A stretch of 63,867 nucleotides of DNA from Pelorhabdus rhamnosifermentans. Lineage in GTDB: Bacteria; Bacillota; Negativicutes; UMGS1260. Below the pieces are notes generated by a model. That model had not been told where the DNA came from. It saw only the letters and a program-made list of their open reading frames with translations, and made no database searches. This document shows, piece after piece, positions 34,866 to 42,868 of the stretch. The DNA lies in assembly GCF_018835585.1 (NCBI RefSeq), contig NZ_JAHGVE010000026.1, forward strand, positions 1-63,867, in the 5' to 3' direction. Each line of letters begins with the position of its first letter. Within the stretch, counting starts at the first letter, position 1. The translations under genes and the position numbers were made by a program.

Positions 34866-34897
34866 AAAAAAAGCAGGAAATGTATCCTGCTTTTTTA
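34866..34897. terminator. Bidirectional terminator between the amidohydrolase gene and hsp20
   Basis: AAAAAAGCAGGA (34867-34878) pairs with TCCTGCTTTTTT (34885-34896). A- and T-tracts on the two sides allow termination in both directions. Confidence 0.88.
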
Positions 34898-34907
34898 TTA
34901 ACCTTTT

Positions 34908-35351
34908 TTATTTAATAGGAATTTGGTGTGGTTCGTGAAGTGACGGATCTTTTTTTGGTAAAGTAATGAGGAGTACGCCGTCATTGAATTCAGCGGAGAT
35001 TTTATCTTCGTCAACATTATCAATGAAGAAGCTGCGTTGAAATTGGCCGAATTTGCGTTCACGTCGTACATAATTATCCTCATTCGTTTCCACAGTATCT
35101 TCACGTTTTGCTGAAATCGTTAAATAGCTGTCAGCATATTTTAAGGCAATGGCATCTTTTTTGATACCTGGTAAATCAGCCTCAATTTGATAAGCTTCTG
35201 TTGTTTCTTTGAGATCTGCGCGGAAAGAGGACCCGAATTGACTCAAGGGAGCAAAAAAGTCTTCATCAAAAAAGTTGTCAAGAAAATGACTGAAATAGTC
35301 ACCCCGCTTTGTTGGTAATGAACTTCTGTTAAAAGGAACCATGTCAAACAT
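34908..35351 (-). CDS. Hsp20/alpha-crystallin small heat-shock protein
   Basis: The 147-residue ATP-independent holdase has an alpha-crystallin domain spanning about residues 42-135: FRADLKETTEAYQIEADLPGIKKDAIALKY, then ERKFGQFQRSFFIDNVDEDKISAEFNDGVLLITLPK. It ends in an IxI-like tail (HQIPIK) used for oligomer assembly. The ATG follows AAGGAGGTTAAGGTT. No CIRCE-type inverted repeat was seen just upstream, so its regulation is open. Confidence 0.95.
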   Translation of the reverse strand: MFDMVPFNRSSLPTKRGDYFSHFLDNFFDEDFFAPLSQFGSSFRADLKETTEAYQIEADLPGIKKDAIALKYADSYLTISAKREDTVETNEDNYVRRERKFGQFQRSFFIDNVDEDKISAEFNDGVLLITLPKKDPSLHEPHQIPIK

Positions 35352-35552
35352 AACCTTAACCTCCTTAAAATGTAGCTGTTTTTTTTACAATTAAAGTATA
35401 ATATAAAGGTCAATAAAAGTCTAATTTTATAAAAGGTCAAATATAATAAATACTTGTTATTTAGGCCTAATATTCTAATTTAGATAACTATATCTAGTTC
35501 TTTTTTTACCGTAGTCGTCCAATCGTCTTTGTGATAAATGATGAAAAATAAG

Positions 35553-35580
35553 TTGACAAGGATAGGTAAAAAACTATATA
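35553..35580 (+). promoter_or_regulatory. Promoter of the lysine riboswitch-lysA unit
   Basis: TTGACA (35553-35558), 16-bp spacer, TATATA (35575-35580). Confidence 0.7.
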
Positions 35581-35606
35581 CTACAACATATATAATTCTA
35601 TAATGA

Positions 35607-35777
35607 TTTGTGATAGAGGCGCGGTTAGTGAAGAGTATGTTCTGGAGTGGTCAACGGTGAAGGGACAGAAAGGCACATCCGCCGAAACAATAATTTTTGA
35701 CAAGGATTATTGTTGGTTAGGTTACTGAAAAAGTACTTGACTGTCATCCAAAAGGGGTGGAGTGCTATCTTGCAAAG
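35607..35777 (+). promoter_or_regulatory. Lysine riboswitch (L-box)
   Basis: The core elements are in order: GTGATAGAGGCGCGG at the 5' end, GAGTGGTCAACGGTGAAGGG, AGGCACATCCGCCGAAAC with the GCCGAA core, then GGTTAGGTTACTG and GACTGTCATCCAAAAGGGGTGGAGTGCTATC at the 3' end. It precedes a lysA gene and a terminator, the classic lysine-off arrangement: bound lysine favours the terminator. Confidence 0.92.
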
Positions 35778-35797
35778 CTTGGTAATTTGATGATAAG

Positions 35798-35840
35798 CGG
35801 TTGCGAGAATATCTCGCAGCCGTTTCTATTATTTTTAGTG
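35798..35840 (+). terminator. Expression-platform terminator of the lysine riboswitch
   Basis: CGGTTGCGAGA (35798-35808) pairs with TCTCGCAGCCG (35812-35822), 11 bp with one G-T pair, then a T-rich tract. Confidence 0.85.
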
Positions 35841-35863
35841 ATAATTTAGAGGAGGCAAGATCT

Positions 35864-37147
35864 ATGTCTGTAAAAAAAGTACCATTTTCCCAGGCGAAAA
35901 TTGAAGAAATCACTAAGTCCTTTCCTACACCGTTTCATATTTATGATGAGCAGGCTATTCGTGACAATGTTCGTCGCTTTCTTGACGCTTTTTCATGGGC
36001 ACCTGCGTTTAAAGAATATTTTGCCGTAAAAGCTACACCGAATCCTGCCATTCTTGAAATACTTCGTCAAGAAGGTCTTGGTGGTGATTGCAGTTCTCTG
36101 GCTGAATTAATTTTATGTGAGAAAGCGGGTATTACGGGCGAAAATATTATGTTTACATCTAATAATACACCGGATGGCGAATTTCAAAAGGCCTGTGAGC
36201 TTGGAGCGATTATTAATTTAGATGACATTACGCATATTGAGTTTTTAGAAGAGCAGGTTGGTCTGCCGCAACTCATTTGTTTTCGCTATAATCCTGGACC
36301 GCTTGTCGAAAGCGGCAATAGTATTATCGGATATCCTGAAGAAGCAAAATATGGTTTGACGAAAGAACAAATTTTTGAAGCTTATAAGACCGTTCGTGAT
36401 AAAGGCGTAAAACGTTTTGGTATTCATACCATGGTTGTGTCGAACGAACTTGATACGGCAGGACTGTTGGGAACAGCGAATATGATGTTTGATTTGGCTG
36501 TAGAAATTTATCAAAAACTAGGTATTAAATTGGAATTTATTAATTTGGGCGGCGGGATTGGAGTTCCTTACCAATTAGCTCAGCAGCCTGTTGATTTGGA
36601 ATTTCTCGGTAAAGCGATTCAAGAGGCTTATGAACTAAAAATTAAGTCTGCGGGTCTTCATCCTTTAAAATTAATGATGGAATGTGGCCGTATGATTACA
36701 GGTCCTTATGGTTATCTTGTATCGCGAGTGATTCATGAAAAAAATATTTATAAGCACTATATTGGCTTAGATGCTTGTATGGCAAATTTAATGCGCCCCG
36801 CTCTTTATGGTTCTTACCACCACATCACAGTCATGGGTAAAGAAAACCAGCCTTGTGATCATGTTTATGATGTGACAGGATCTCTTTGCGAGAATAATGA
36901 TAAATTTGCTATTGATCGTTCTTTACCACAGATTGAGATCGGTGACCTTGTTGTTATTCATGATGCTGGGGCTCATGGGCATTCGATGGGTTTTAATTAT
37001 AATGGCAAGCTTCGTTCAGCTGAACTTCTGCTCCAAGCAGATGGCAGTGTGAAACAGATTCGTCGTGCTGAAACATTAAATGACTATTTTGCCACACTAG
37101 ATTTTGATTGTGTCACTACGAATTTGGCTGCAGCAGCGAAAAAATAA
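35864..37147 (+). CDS. lysA: Diaminopimelate decarboxylase family (fold-III PLP decarboxylase)
   Basis: The 427-residue PLP enzyme makes lysine from meso-diaminopimelate. The PLP lysine lies in EYFAVKATPNP. GLGGDCSSLAELILC, the HTMVVSN segment, the glycine-rich phosphate loop INLGGGIGVPY and the C-terminal DAGAHGHSMGFNYNGKLRSAELL with the family glycine/tyrosine motifs are present. The lysine riboswitch upstream supports LysA rather than carboxynorspermidine or arginine decarboxylase of the same fold. ATG 35864 follows GAGGAGGCAAG; the longer frame enters the terminator. It is a single-gene unit closed by a strong terminator. Confidence 0.88.
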   Translation: MSVKKVPFSQAKIEEITKSFPTPFHIYDEQAIRDNVRRFLDAFSWAPAFKEYFAVKATPNPAILEILRQEGLGGDCSSLAELILCEKAGITGENIMFTSNNTPDGEFQKACELGAIINLDDITHIEFLEEQVGLPQLICFRYNPGPLVESGNSIIGYPEEAKYGLTKEQIFEAYKTVRDKGVKRFGIHTMVVSNELDTAGLLGTANMMFDLAVEIYQKLGIKLEFINLGGGIGVPYQLAQQPVDLEFLGKAIQEAYELKIKSAGLHPLKLMMECGRMITGPYGYLVSRVIHEKNIYKHYIGLDACMANLMRPALYGSYHHITVMGKENQPCDHVYDVTGSLCENNDKFAIDRSLPQIEIGDLVVIHDAGAHGHSMGFNYNGKLRSAELLLQADGSVKQIRRAETLNDYFATLDFDCVTTNLAAAAKK

Positions 37148-37169
37148 CATAGCTATTTGCATTAGAAAA

Positions 37170-37214
37170 AACCAGAAGGAAGCGCTGAGACTATTGCTTC
37201 CTTCTGGCTTTTTT
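37170..37214 (+). terminator. Intrinsic terminator of lysA
   Basis: CCAGAAGGAAGC (37172-37183) pairs perfectly with GCTTCCTTCTGG (37196-37207), then CTTTTTT. Confidence 0.9.
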
Positions 37215-37358
37215 CGCTGTACCTGCATTTGTCAAGTCAGCTAGAGATTATTCTTACTTACAATGATATTATATGCCGAAGAGTGGCGAAAAGTGTTAAA
37301 CTTAGATTAAGTCATTGTTAAAATGGTTTTACTGTCAAATTGGAAGGGCGGGGCAAAG

Positions 37359-38858
37359 GTGTTAGAAAAAGTTGATTTGAAGAAGAAGCTGGTCAAAGAG
37401 GATTACAAAAAGGTAATTGATGAACTTCGCATGCATGTTGGAGCTTTGCAGCGGCAGGCCAAAGATTTAAACATTCCCGTCAGTATCGTATTTGAAGGCT
37501 GGAAGGCCGCTGGAAAGGGTACATTAATTAATGAACTTATCCAGTCACTTGACCCCCGTGGAGTTCAGGTGTTTGCCATTCATGAGCCGAATGATGAAGA
37601 GTCTGTCCGACCCTATTTTTGGCGGTTTTGGACGAAGATCCCTTCCAAGGGGCGTATGGCTATTTTTGATCGAAGTTGGTATCAGCGTGTGCTTGTGGAA
37701 AAAGTGGAGAAGCAAGCCACCGAGAAGGAATTGCATCATGCTTATCATGAAATTCCTTCTTTTGAGCGACAGCTTGTTGACGAAGGAATGATCGTCATCA
37801 AATTCTTTTTGCATATTAGTCGCAAAGAGCAGAAAGAACGTTTAGAAAAACTTTCTGCCAGTGAAGCAACCGCTTGGCGGGTAACGGAAGAAGACTGGAC
37901 GCATCATCGTGATTATGATGCCTATCGTTGTGCTGTAGAAGAGATGATGGAAAAAACCGATTCGGATTTTGCTCCCTGGCTGATTGTTGAAGCGACAGAT
38001 AAGCGTTTTGCTACAGTTAAAATTTTAACAGCTGTGGCACAAGCTTTGGAAGCAAGAATTACCAAAGTGTCTTCTAAAAAAGAGTCCACTCTATTGCCAA
38101 GTATCGCTTCGGCTGTGTCTTTAGTTGATCTTAAATCATTAAAAAGCTCATTGTTGAGTGAAGTGGATTTATCTGTTACTGTTTCCGCTGACGAATATCA
38201 AGAAAAGCTTAAGATGTATCAAAAACGTATTCGGGAAATAGAGTATATTATTTATAAGAAAAAAATGCCTGTCCTTGTTGTGCTTGAAGGTTGGGATGCC
38301 GCAGGAAAAGGGGGGGCTATCAGGCGCCTAGCACAAAATATGGATCCTCGTGGGTATACGGTCATTCCCATTTCGGCTCCGAATGATGAGGAACTGAATC
38401 ATCATTATTTGTGGCGATTTTGGCGTGCCATGCCCAAGCAGGGGCATATTGCTATTTTTGATCGCAGTTGGTATGGTCGAGTTCTTGTAGAAAGGGTAGA
38501 GGGGTATTGTACAGAAGGAGAGTGGCGCCGCGCGTATCGTGAAATGAATGAAATGGAAGAACAGTGGATTCATTATGGCGGTACGATTGTGAAGCTTTGG
38601 CTACATATTGATCAAGATGAACAACAACGGCGTTTTACAGAACGTCTTTCAAATCCAGATAAGCAATGGAAAATTACAGGCGAAGATTGGCGAAATCGTG
38701 AAAAATGGGCACAATATGAAGAGGCAATAGATGAGATGTTTTTTCGAACGAGTACAACCTATGCTCCTTGGACGATTGTCGAAGCAAATTGCAAATCTTA
38801 TGCACGGCTAAAGGTGTTGAAGACGATCATTAAAGACGTAGAAAAATTTCTTCAATAG
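37359..38858 (+). CDS. Two-domain polyphosphate kinase 2 (polyphosphate:AMP phosphotransferase-like)
   Basis: The 499-residue protein has two tandem PPK2 domains. The first (about 25-230) has Walker A FEGWKAAGKGT, the lid PNDEESVRPYFWRFW and DRSWYQRVLVEKVE. The second (about 280-495) repeats them as LEGWDAAGKGG, PNDEELNHHYLWRFW and DRSWYGRVLVERVE. Two-domain members phosphorylate AMP to ADP with polyphosphate. GTG 37359 follows GAAGGGCGGGG; ATG 37323 has no ribosome site. A phosphate-uptake pair follows 90 bases later, consistent with a phosphate/polyphosphate theme. Confidence 0.9.
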   Translation: MLEKVDLKKKLVKEDYKKVIDELRMHVGALQRQAKDLNIPVSIVFEGWKAAGKGTLINELIQSLDPRGVQVFAIHEPNDEESVRPYFWRFWTKIPSKGRMAIFDRSWYQRVLVEKVEKQATEKELHHAYHEIPSFERQLVDEGMIVIKFFLHISRKEQKERLEKLSASEATAWRVTEEDWTHHRDYDAYRCAVEEMMEKTDSDFAPWLIVEATDKRFATVKILTAVAQALEARITKVSSKKESTLLPSIASAVSLVDLKSLKSSLLSEVDLSVTVSADEYQEKLKMYQKRIREIEYIIYKKKMPVLVVLEGWDAAGKGGAIRRLAQNMDPRGYTVIPISAPNDEELNHHYLWRFWRAMPKQGHIAIFDRSWYGRVLVERVEGYCTEGEWRRAYREMNEMEEQWIHYGGTIVKLWLHIDQDEQQRRFTERLSNPDKQWKITGEDWRNREKWAQYEEAIDEMFFRTSTTYAPWTIVEANCKSYARLKVLKTIIKDVEKFLQ

Positions 38859-38949
38859 AAGAGAATAATAAAAAAATTGTTAACTTTATTCGACAAGAAG
38901 CGTTCATATAAGATATAATCAAGTAGGTAGATTTTGAGGGGGGACAACA

Positions 38950-39579
38950 ATGGGATTGCGACTCAAACCCAGTGACGAAGCGTTTTATCAATATATTTCT
39001 GAATTAACGGCAATTGTTCGAGAGAGTGCCGATTTGCTGTTTGAAGCGATGAATGAACCGGCAAATGTGGAGGAATTATTTACAAAGGTCGATGTGCTTG
39101 AAAAAGATGCAGATAAAATCACGGATAAAATTATTAGTCGTTTAAATGATACTTTTATTACACCCCTTGATCGTGAAGATATTTACGCATTAGCACAAAA
39201 AATTGATGATGTTATTGATGGCGTTCAAGGCATTGCCGAGCGCATGACACTTTACAATGCAGGTGCGGCTTCTGCTGGGGCGATAGAACTTGCATCACTC
39301 GTCGTAAAGAGTGCTCGACAATTGGAAAAGGCCTGTTCCTATTTACCTGATATGAAAAAGAAGCGTCTGAAGCTTGAGGCGCGTTGTGCCCGGATTGTTG
39401 ATACTGAATCCAAGGGTGACCGTTTGTATCGTCAGGAAATGGCCAAGCTCTTTCGCGAGTGCAAGGATCCGATTGAATTAATTAAATGGAAAGAGATTTT
39501 AATGCTGCTTGAAGATGCGTTAGATGACTGCGAAGGTGTTGCTGATCTACTCAAGGGAGTTCTGCTAAAATATGCCTGA
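38950..39579 (+). CDS. DUF47 phosphate-transport regulator (PhoU-like)
   Basis: The 209-residue all-helical protein of the DUF47/TIGR00153 family carries acidic metal-binding motifs: EKDADKITDKI in the first half and ESKGDRLYR in the second. Such proteins modulate PiT-type transporters. The gene overlaps the PiT gene by 8 bases, the standard pairing. The ATG follows GGGGGGACAACA. Confidence 0.92.
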   Translation: MGLRLKPSDEAFYQYISELTAIVRESADLLFEAMNEPANVEELFTKVDVLEKDADKITDKIISRLNDTFITPLDREDIYALAQKIDDVIDGVQGIAERMTLYNAGAASAGAIELASLVVKSARQLEKACSYLPDMKKKRLKLEARCARIVDTESKGDRLYRQEMAKLFRECKDPIELIKWKEILMLLEDALDDCEGVADLLKGVLLKYA

Positions 39580-40567
39580 TATGTCGATTGTCTTTGTTGT
39601 TGTTGCTTTTGCACTTGTTTTTGATTATATTAACGGATTTCATGATACAGCCAATGCCATTGCTACATCTGTTTCTACGCGGGCGCTTGCGCCAAGTCAG
39701 GCTATTTTAATGTCAGCTGTTTTAAATTTTGGCGGTGCTATGTTTAGTACAGGTGTGGCCAAAACAATTGGCGGCGATATTGTTCGTTCAGCTGCAGTTG
39801 TTACTCAGCCTATGATTGTTACGGCTTTGGCAGCAGCAATTATTTGGAATCTTGTTACTTGGTGGTATGCTATTCCTAGTAGTTCTTCACATGCCTTAAT
39901 TGGCGGATTAATGGGATCTGTTTTAGTGAGTGTTGGACCTAGTAATTTGAATTTTGCAGGAATTGAGAAGATTGTTCTTTCATTGGTGCTGTCCCCTATT
40001 GTGGCTCTTATTACAGGTTATGCTATTATGATACTTATGCTATGGGGATTTGGGCGTTTTTCGCCTTCAAAGCTTAATACGGGTTTTAAACGGATGCAAC
40101 TGATTTCGGCAGGCCTCATGTCTTTTTCTCATGGGTCTAATGATGCTCAGAAATCTATGGGCATCATTACCTTAGCCTTGCTTAGCGCTGGCTATATACC
40201 CGCTTTAGAAGTTCCTACATGGGTGAAACTTGTTTGTGCAACTGCTATGGCTTCTGGTACGGCTATTGGTGGTTGGAAAATTATTAAAACTATGGGCGGT
40301 CGAATTTTTAAAATGGAGCCGATTAACGGGTTTTCTGCCGATCTTAACTCAGCGACAGTCATTTTTTCTTCGACGTTATTGAATTTACCTGTTAGTACAA
40401 CTCATGTTGTGGCAGGATCAATCATGGGAGTGGGTTCAGCCAAACGCATTCACGCCGTTCGTTGGACTGTGGCTAGGCAAATGCTGGTGGCTTGGGTTCT
40501 AACTATTCCGCTAAGCGCTCTAACAAGCGCTTGTATTTATCAGCTTGTGATGATTATGTGGCCTTAA
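39572..40567 (+). CDS. PiT-family inorganic phosphate transporter
   Basis: The 331-residue inner-membrane symporter for phosphate (usually with metal-phosphate and proton) has both inverted signature repeats: FDYINGFHDTANAIATSVSTRAL in the first half and MSFSHGSNDAQKSMGII in the second. It shows about ten hydrophobic helices. It is translationally coupled to the DUF47 gene upstream. No Pho-box-like control region could be recognised. Confidence 0.93.
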   Translation: MPDMSIVFVVVAFALVFDYINGFHDTANAIATSVSTRALAPSQAILMSAVLNFGGAMFSTGVAKTIGGDIVRSAAVVTQPMIVTALAAAIIWNLVTWWYAIPSSSSHALIGGLMGSVLVSVGPSNLNFAGIEKIVLSLVLSPIVALITGYAIMILMLWGFGRFSPSKLNTGFKRMQLISAGLMSFSHGSNDAQKSMGIITLALLSAGYIPALEVPTWVKLVCATAMASGTAIGGWKIIKTMGGRIFKMEPINGFSADLNSATVIFSSTLLNLPVSTTHVVAGSIMGVGSAKRIHAVRWTVARQMLVAWVLTIPLSALTSACIYQLVMIMWP

Positions 40568-40632
40568 TGGGTACCGTTAAAAAAGATTTGTATAGTGAAA
40601 TGAAAATTTTCTGTTTTTAATGCAATGAGCTA

Positions 40633-40661
40633 TTGCTTTTGCTTCTTATTCATGATATCAT
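40633..40661 (+). promoter_or_regulatory. Promoter of the 6S RNA
   Basis: TTGCTT (40633-40638), 17-bp spacer, TATCAT (40656-40661). The RNA would start about 10 bases later. Confidence 0.6.
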
Positions 40662-40671
40662 GTAATCAATA

Positions 40672-40846
40672 AGTTTCCTGAGGTGTGCGTAACCTCCAAT
40701 ATGTTCAACCTATGCAACATGTACGGGAGTTTAAAGTTAGGATCGCTGTTCAGCCCTCGTGGAAGGGACAACAAAAGCCTAACGGGGACACCCACCTGCG
40801 AGAGCGGGCTTTGAACATATGGAGGGACGGTATCATGGGTTCTTCT
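40672..40846 (+). ncRNA. ssrS: 6S RNA
   Basis: About 175 untranslated bases fold as one long rod. CCTCCAATATGTTCAA near the 5' end pairs with TTGAACATATGGAGG near the 3' end, with a single bulge. GTTAGG (40737-40742) pairs with CCTAAC to form the apical arm. A large central bubble lies between the two, with a small CCTGC-GAGA-GCGGG hairpin on its 3' side. The TTTCCTGAGGTGTG start and the GGGGACACCCACC bubble segment fit 6S RNA, which mimics an open promoter and binds RNA polymerase. A terminator ends it. The open frame that crosses it is not coding. Confidence 0.78.
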
Positions 40847-40849
40847 TTC

Positions 40850-40880
40850 AAAAAGCAGAGGCAATTGCCTCTGCTTTTTG
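40850..40880 (+). terminator. Intrinsic terminator of the 6S RNA
   Basis: AAAAAGCAGAGGC pairs with GCCTCTGCTTTTT across AATT. It lies 27 bases before the aldo/keto reductase start. Confidence 0.9.
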
Positions 40881-40906
40881 AGTTTATTTTTTATAGGGGG
40901 GCTGAA

Positions 40907-41920
40907 GTGTTGTTAAAAAGAAGACTTGGTCGAACGGATTTATCTGTTACTGCCATTAGTTTTGGCGGATTGCCATTGCAGCGCTGTACCATGGAAGAAG
41001 CCAGTTCTGTATTAGATGCTGTGCTTCAGAAGGGAATTAATTTTATCGATACAGCCAGAGCTTATACGGATAGCGAAGAAAAAATTGGTCGGTACTTAGC
41101 AAATAGACGATCAGAATTTTATTTGGCAACGAAAAGTATGGCTCGCGATAAGGTTAGCATGGCGAAAGACATTGATTTAAGTTTGGCTACACTTAAGATG
41201 GATTATATTGATTTGTATCAAATACATAATATTAAGACGCGCGAGGACCTTGATGCTGTACTCGCACCAGACGGAGCACTGGAAGCGCTCATTGAAGCTA
41301 AGGCACAACACAAGATTGGTCACATCGGTGTAACAGGACATAGTGTTCCACTGCTTATAGAAGCCATTCAGACGGGGCATTTTAGTACGGTGCAGGTGCC
41401 GTTTAACTTTATTGAACAAGATCCTTTAAAGGAACTGTTTCCCTTAGCTAAAAAGCTAGATTTGGGTATCATTGTTATGAAGCCACTCGGTGGTGGGCAA
41501 ATTACACATACCGATCTGGCACTCAAGTGGATTTTATCGCATGACATTACGGCTGCCATTCCTGGTATGGATTCAGTAGAGCAAGTTCAGGAAAATTTTG
41601 CGGCCTTAACTGATTATCAGCCACTTACGCCAGTGGAAGTGGCTTTGTTATCCAAAGAAGCGAAAGAGATTGGTCCGAATTTTTGTCGGCGCTGTGGCTA
41701 CTGTATGCCGTGTACTGTGAACATTGATATTCCTCAGACATTTATTTTTCATTTGCAATATACACGCTATGGCTTGAAGGAGGCTATACCAGAGCGTTAT
41801 GCCAATTTGCCTGCTAAGGCTTCCGAATGTATTGAATGTGGTATTTGTGAGACGCGTTGCCCTTATGATTTACCTATTCGTGAGCGATTGAAACAAGTTG
41901 CAGCTGATTTGGAAAAGTAG
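40907..41920 (+). CDS. Aldo/keto reductase with C-terminal 4Fe-4S motifs
   Basis: The 337-residue protein has an AKR barrel over residues 1-265: GRTDLSVTAISFGGLPLQ, the catalytic FIDTARAYTDSEEKIG tyrosine, and KPLGGGQITHT. The C-terminus adds ferredoxin-like cysteine groups, CRRCGYCMPC and CIECGICETRCPYDLPI, enough for two clusters. Such AKR-ferredoxin proteins are common in anaerobes; the substrate is unknown. GTG 40907 (or TTG 40910) follows AGGGGGG. The longer open frame upstream crosses the 6S RNA and its terminator and is rejected. Confidence 0.85.
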   Translation: MLLKRRLGRTDLSVTAISFGGLPLQRCTMEEASSVLDAVLQKGINFIDTARAYTDSEEKIGRYLANRRSEFYLATKSMARDKVSMAKDIDLSLATLKMDYIDLYQIHNIKTREDLDAVLAPDGALEALIEAKAQHKIGHIGVTGHSVPLLIEAIQTGHFSTVQVPFNFIEQDPLKELFPLAKKLDLGIIVMKPLGGGQITHTDLALKWILSHDITAAIPGMDSVEQVQENFAALTDYQPLTPVEVALLSKEAKEIGPNFCRRCGYCMPCTVNIDIPQTFIFHLQYTRYGLKEAIPERYANLPAKASECIECGICETRCPYDLPIRERLKQVAADLEK

Positions 41921-41940
41921 AATCAGACATGCAATTTTAA

Positions 41941-41979
41941 TGAGCAAGTTGCCGGTTTTGGGCAGCTTGCTTGTTTTTT
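41941..41979 (+). terminator. Intrinsic terminator of the aldo/keto reductase gene
   Basis: GCAAGTTGCC pairs with GGCAGCTTGC across GGTTTTG, then TTGTTTTTT. Confidence 0.85.
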
Positions 41980-41986
41980 GAACAGG

Positions 41987-42030
41987 ATTTTTCCAATACG
42001 AACAGAATGTTATGTACATATTGGAAAAAT
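41987..42030. promoter_or_regulatory. 12-bp inverted repeat upstream of thiD
   Basis: ATTTTTCCAATA (41987-41998) and its exact complement TATTGGAAAAAT (42019-42030) are separated by 20 bases. It lies 35 bases before the thiD start. It could be an operator or an RNA hairpin. No TPP riboswitch is present. Confidence 0.6.
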
Positions 42031-42064
42031 ATTTTATGAATCAGTGAAATCGAAAGGAGATAAA

Positions 42065-42868
42065 ATGAAAAATCTACTTACAATTGCTGGATCTGATTCC
42101 GGTGGCGGTGCAGGAATTCAGGCCGATTTAAAAACTTTTTCAGCGCATGGTGTATTTGGCATGAGTGTTATTACAGCTGTAACAGCACAAAATACACAAG
42201 GCGTTTTTGCTGTTCAAGAGATTACACCGGACATGATCGCTGCACAAATCGATGCTATATTTAATGATATTGAGGTAGCTGCTGTTAAGATTGGCATGGT
42301 ATCAAATGCTGAGACCATTAAAGTGATTGCAGACAAACTACGTCATTATGGTGCACGCAATATTGTTGTTGATCCTGTGATGGTTTCTAAAAGTGGCTAT
42401 CATTTGCTGAGACCTGAGGCTGAACAGGCTCTTTCTCAATTTTTACTGCCACTAGCTGATTTGGTGACACCCAATATTCCTGAAGCTGAGGTATTAACAG
42501 GCCGGAAAATTGCAGGACTTTTAGATATGGAGCAGGCTGCCAAAGCTCTTTTTGCTCAAGGGCCGAAGCAGGTACTTGTCAAAGGCGGCCATCTTGTCGA
42601 TGATGCCACAGATATTTTTTATGATGGAATGGAGTTTGTGCGGCTTGTTTCTCAACGTATTGCTACAAAAAATACGCATGGTACAGGCTGTACCTTGTCT
42701 TCTGCTATTGCTGCTAATTTGGCTCTGGAATTTTCTGCAAGCCAAGCTGTTCAGATGGCAAAAGACTATGTAACCGTTGCCATCGAACATTCCTTAAGTA
42801 TTGGCAAGGGAGTAGGGCCAACACATCACTTTTATGATCTTTATCAGAAAGCTGGTTTAATAAAATGA
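42065..42868 (+). CDS. thiD: Hydroxymethylpyrimidine (phosphate) kinase
   Basis: The 267-residue ribokinase-fold enzyme phosphorylates HMP and HMP-P for thiamine synthesis. Motifs are IAGSDSGGGAGIQADLKTF at the start, TAVTAQNT, VVDPVMVSKSG, and the catalytic TKNTHGTGCTLSSAIAA anion hole. ATG 42065 follows AAAGGAGATAAA. It overlaps the HMP-transporter-like gene by 4 bases, which favours a salvage role. The pyridoxal kinase alternative of this family is less likely given the partner. Confidence 0.9.
   Translation: MKNLLTIAGSDSGGGAGIQADLKTFSAHGVFGMSVITAVTAQNTQGVFAVQEITPDMIAAQIDAIFNDIEVAAVKIGMVSNAETIKVIADKLRHYGARNIVVDPVMVSKSGYHLLRPEAEQALSQFLLPLADLVTPNIPEAEVLTGRKIAGLLDMEQAAKALFAQGPKQVLVKGGHLVDDATDIFYDGMEFVRLVSQRIATKNTHGTGCTLSSAIAANLALEFSASQAVQMAKDYVTVAIEHSLSIGKGVGPTHHFYDLYQKAGLIK

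Noticed and set aside
40685-40906. N-terminal extension of the aldo/keto reductase frame by 74 codons
   Set aside because: It crosses the 6S RNA and a strong terminator. The AKR motif and a ribosome site begin at 40907.
41921-42064. Possible TPP riboswitch before thiD
   Set aside because: No CTGAGA or TPP core elements are present. The region holds only a terminator of the previous gene and a simple inverted repeat.
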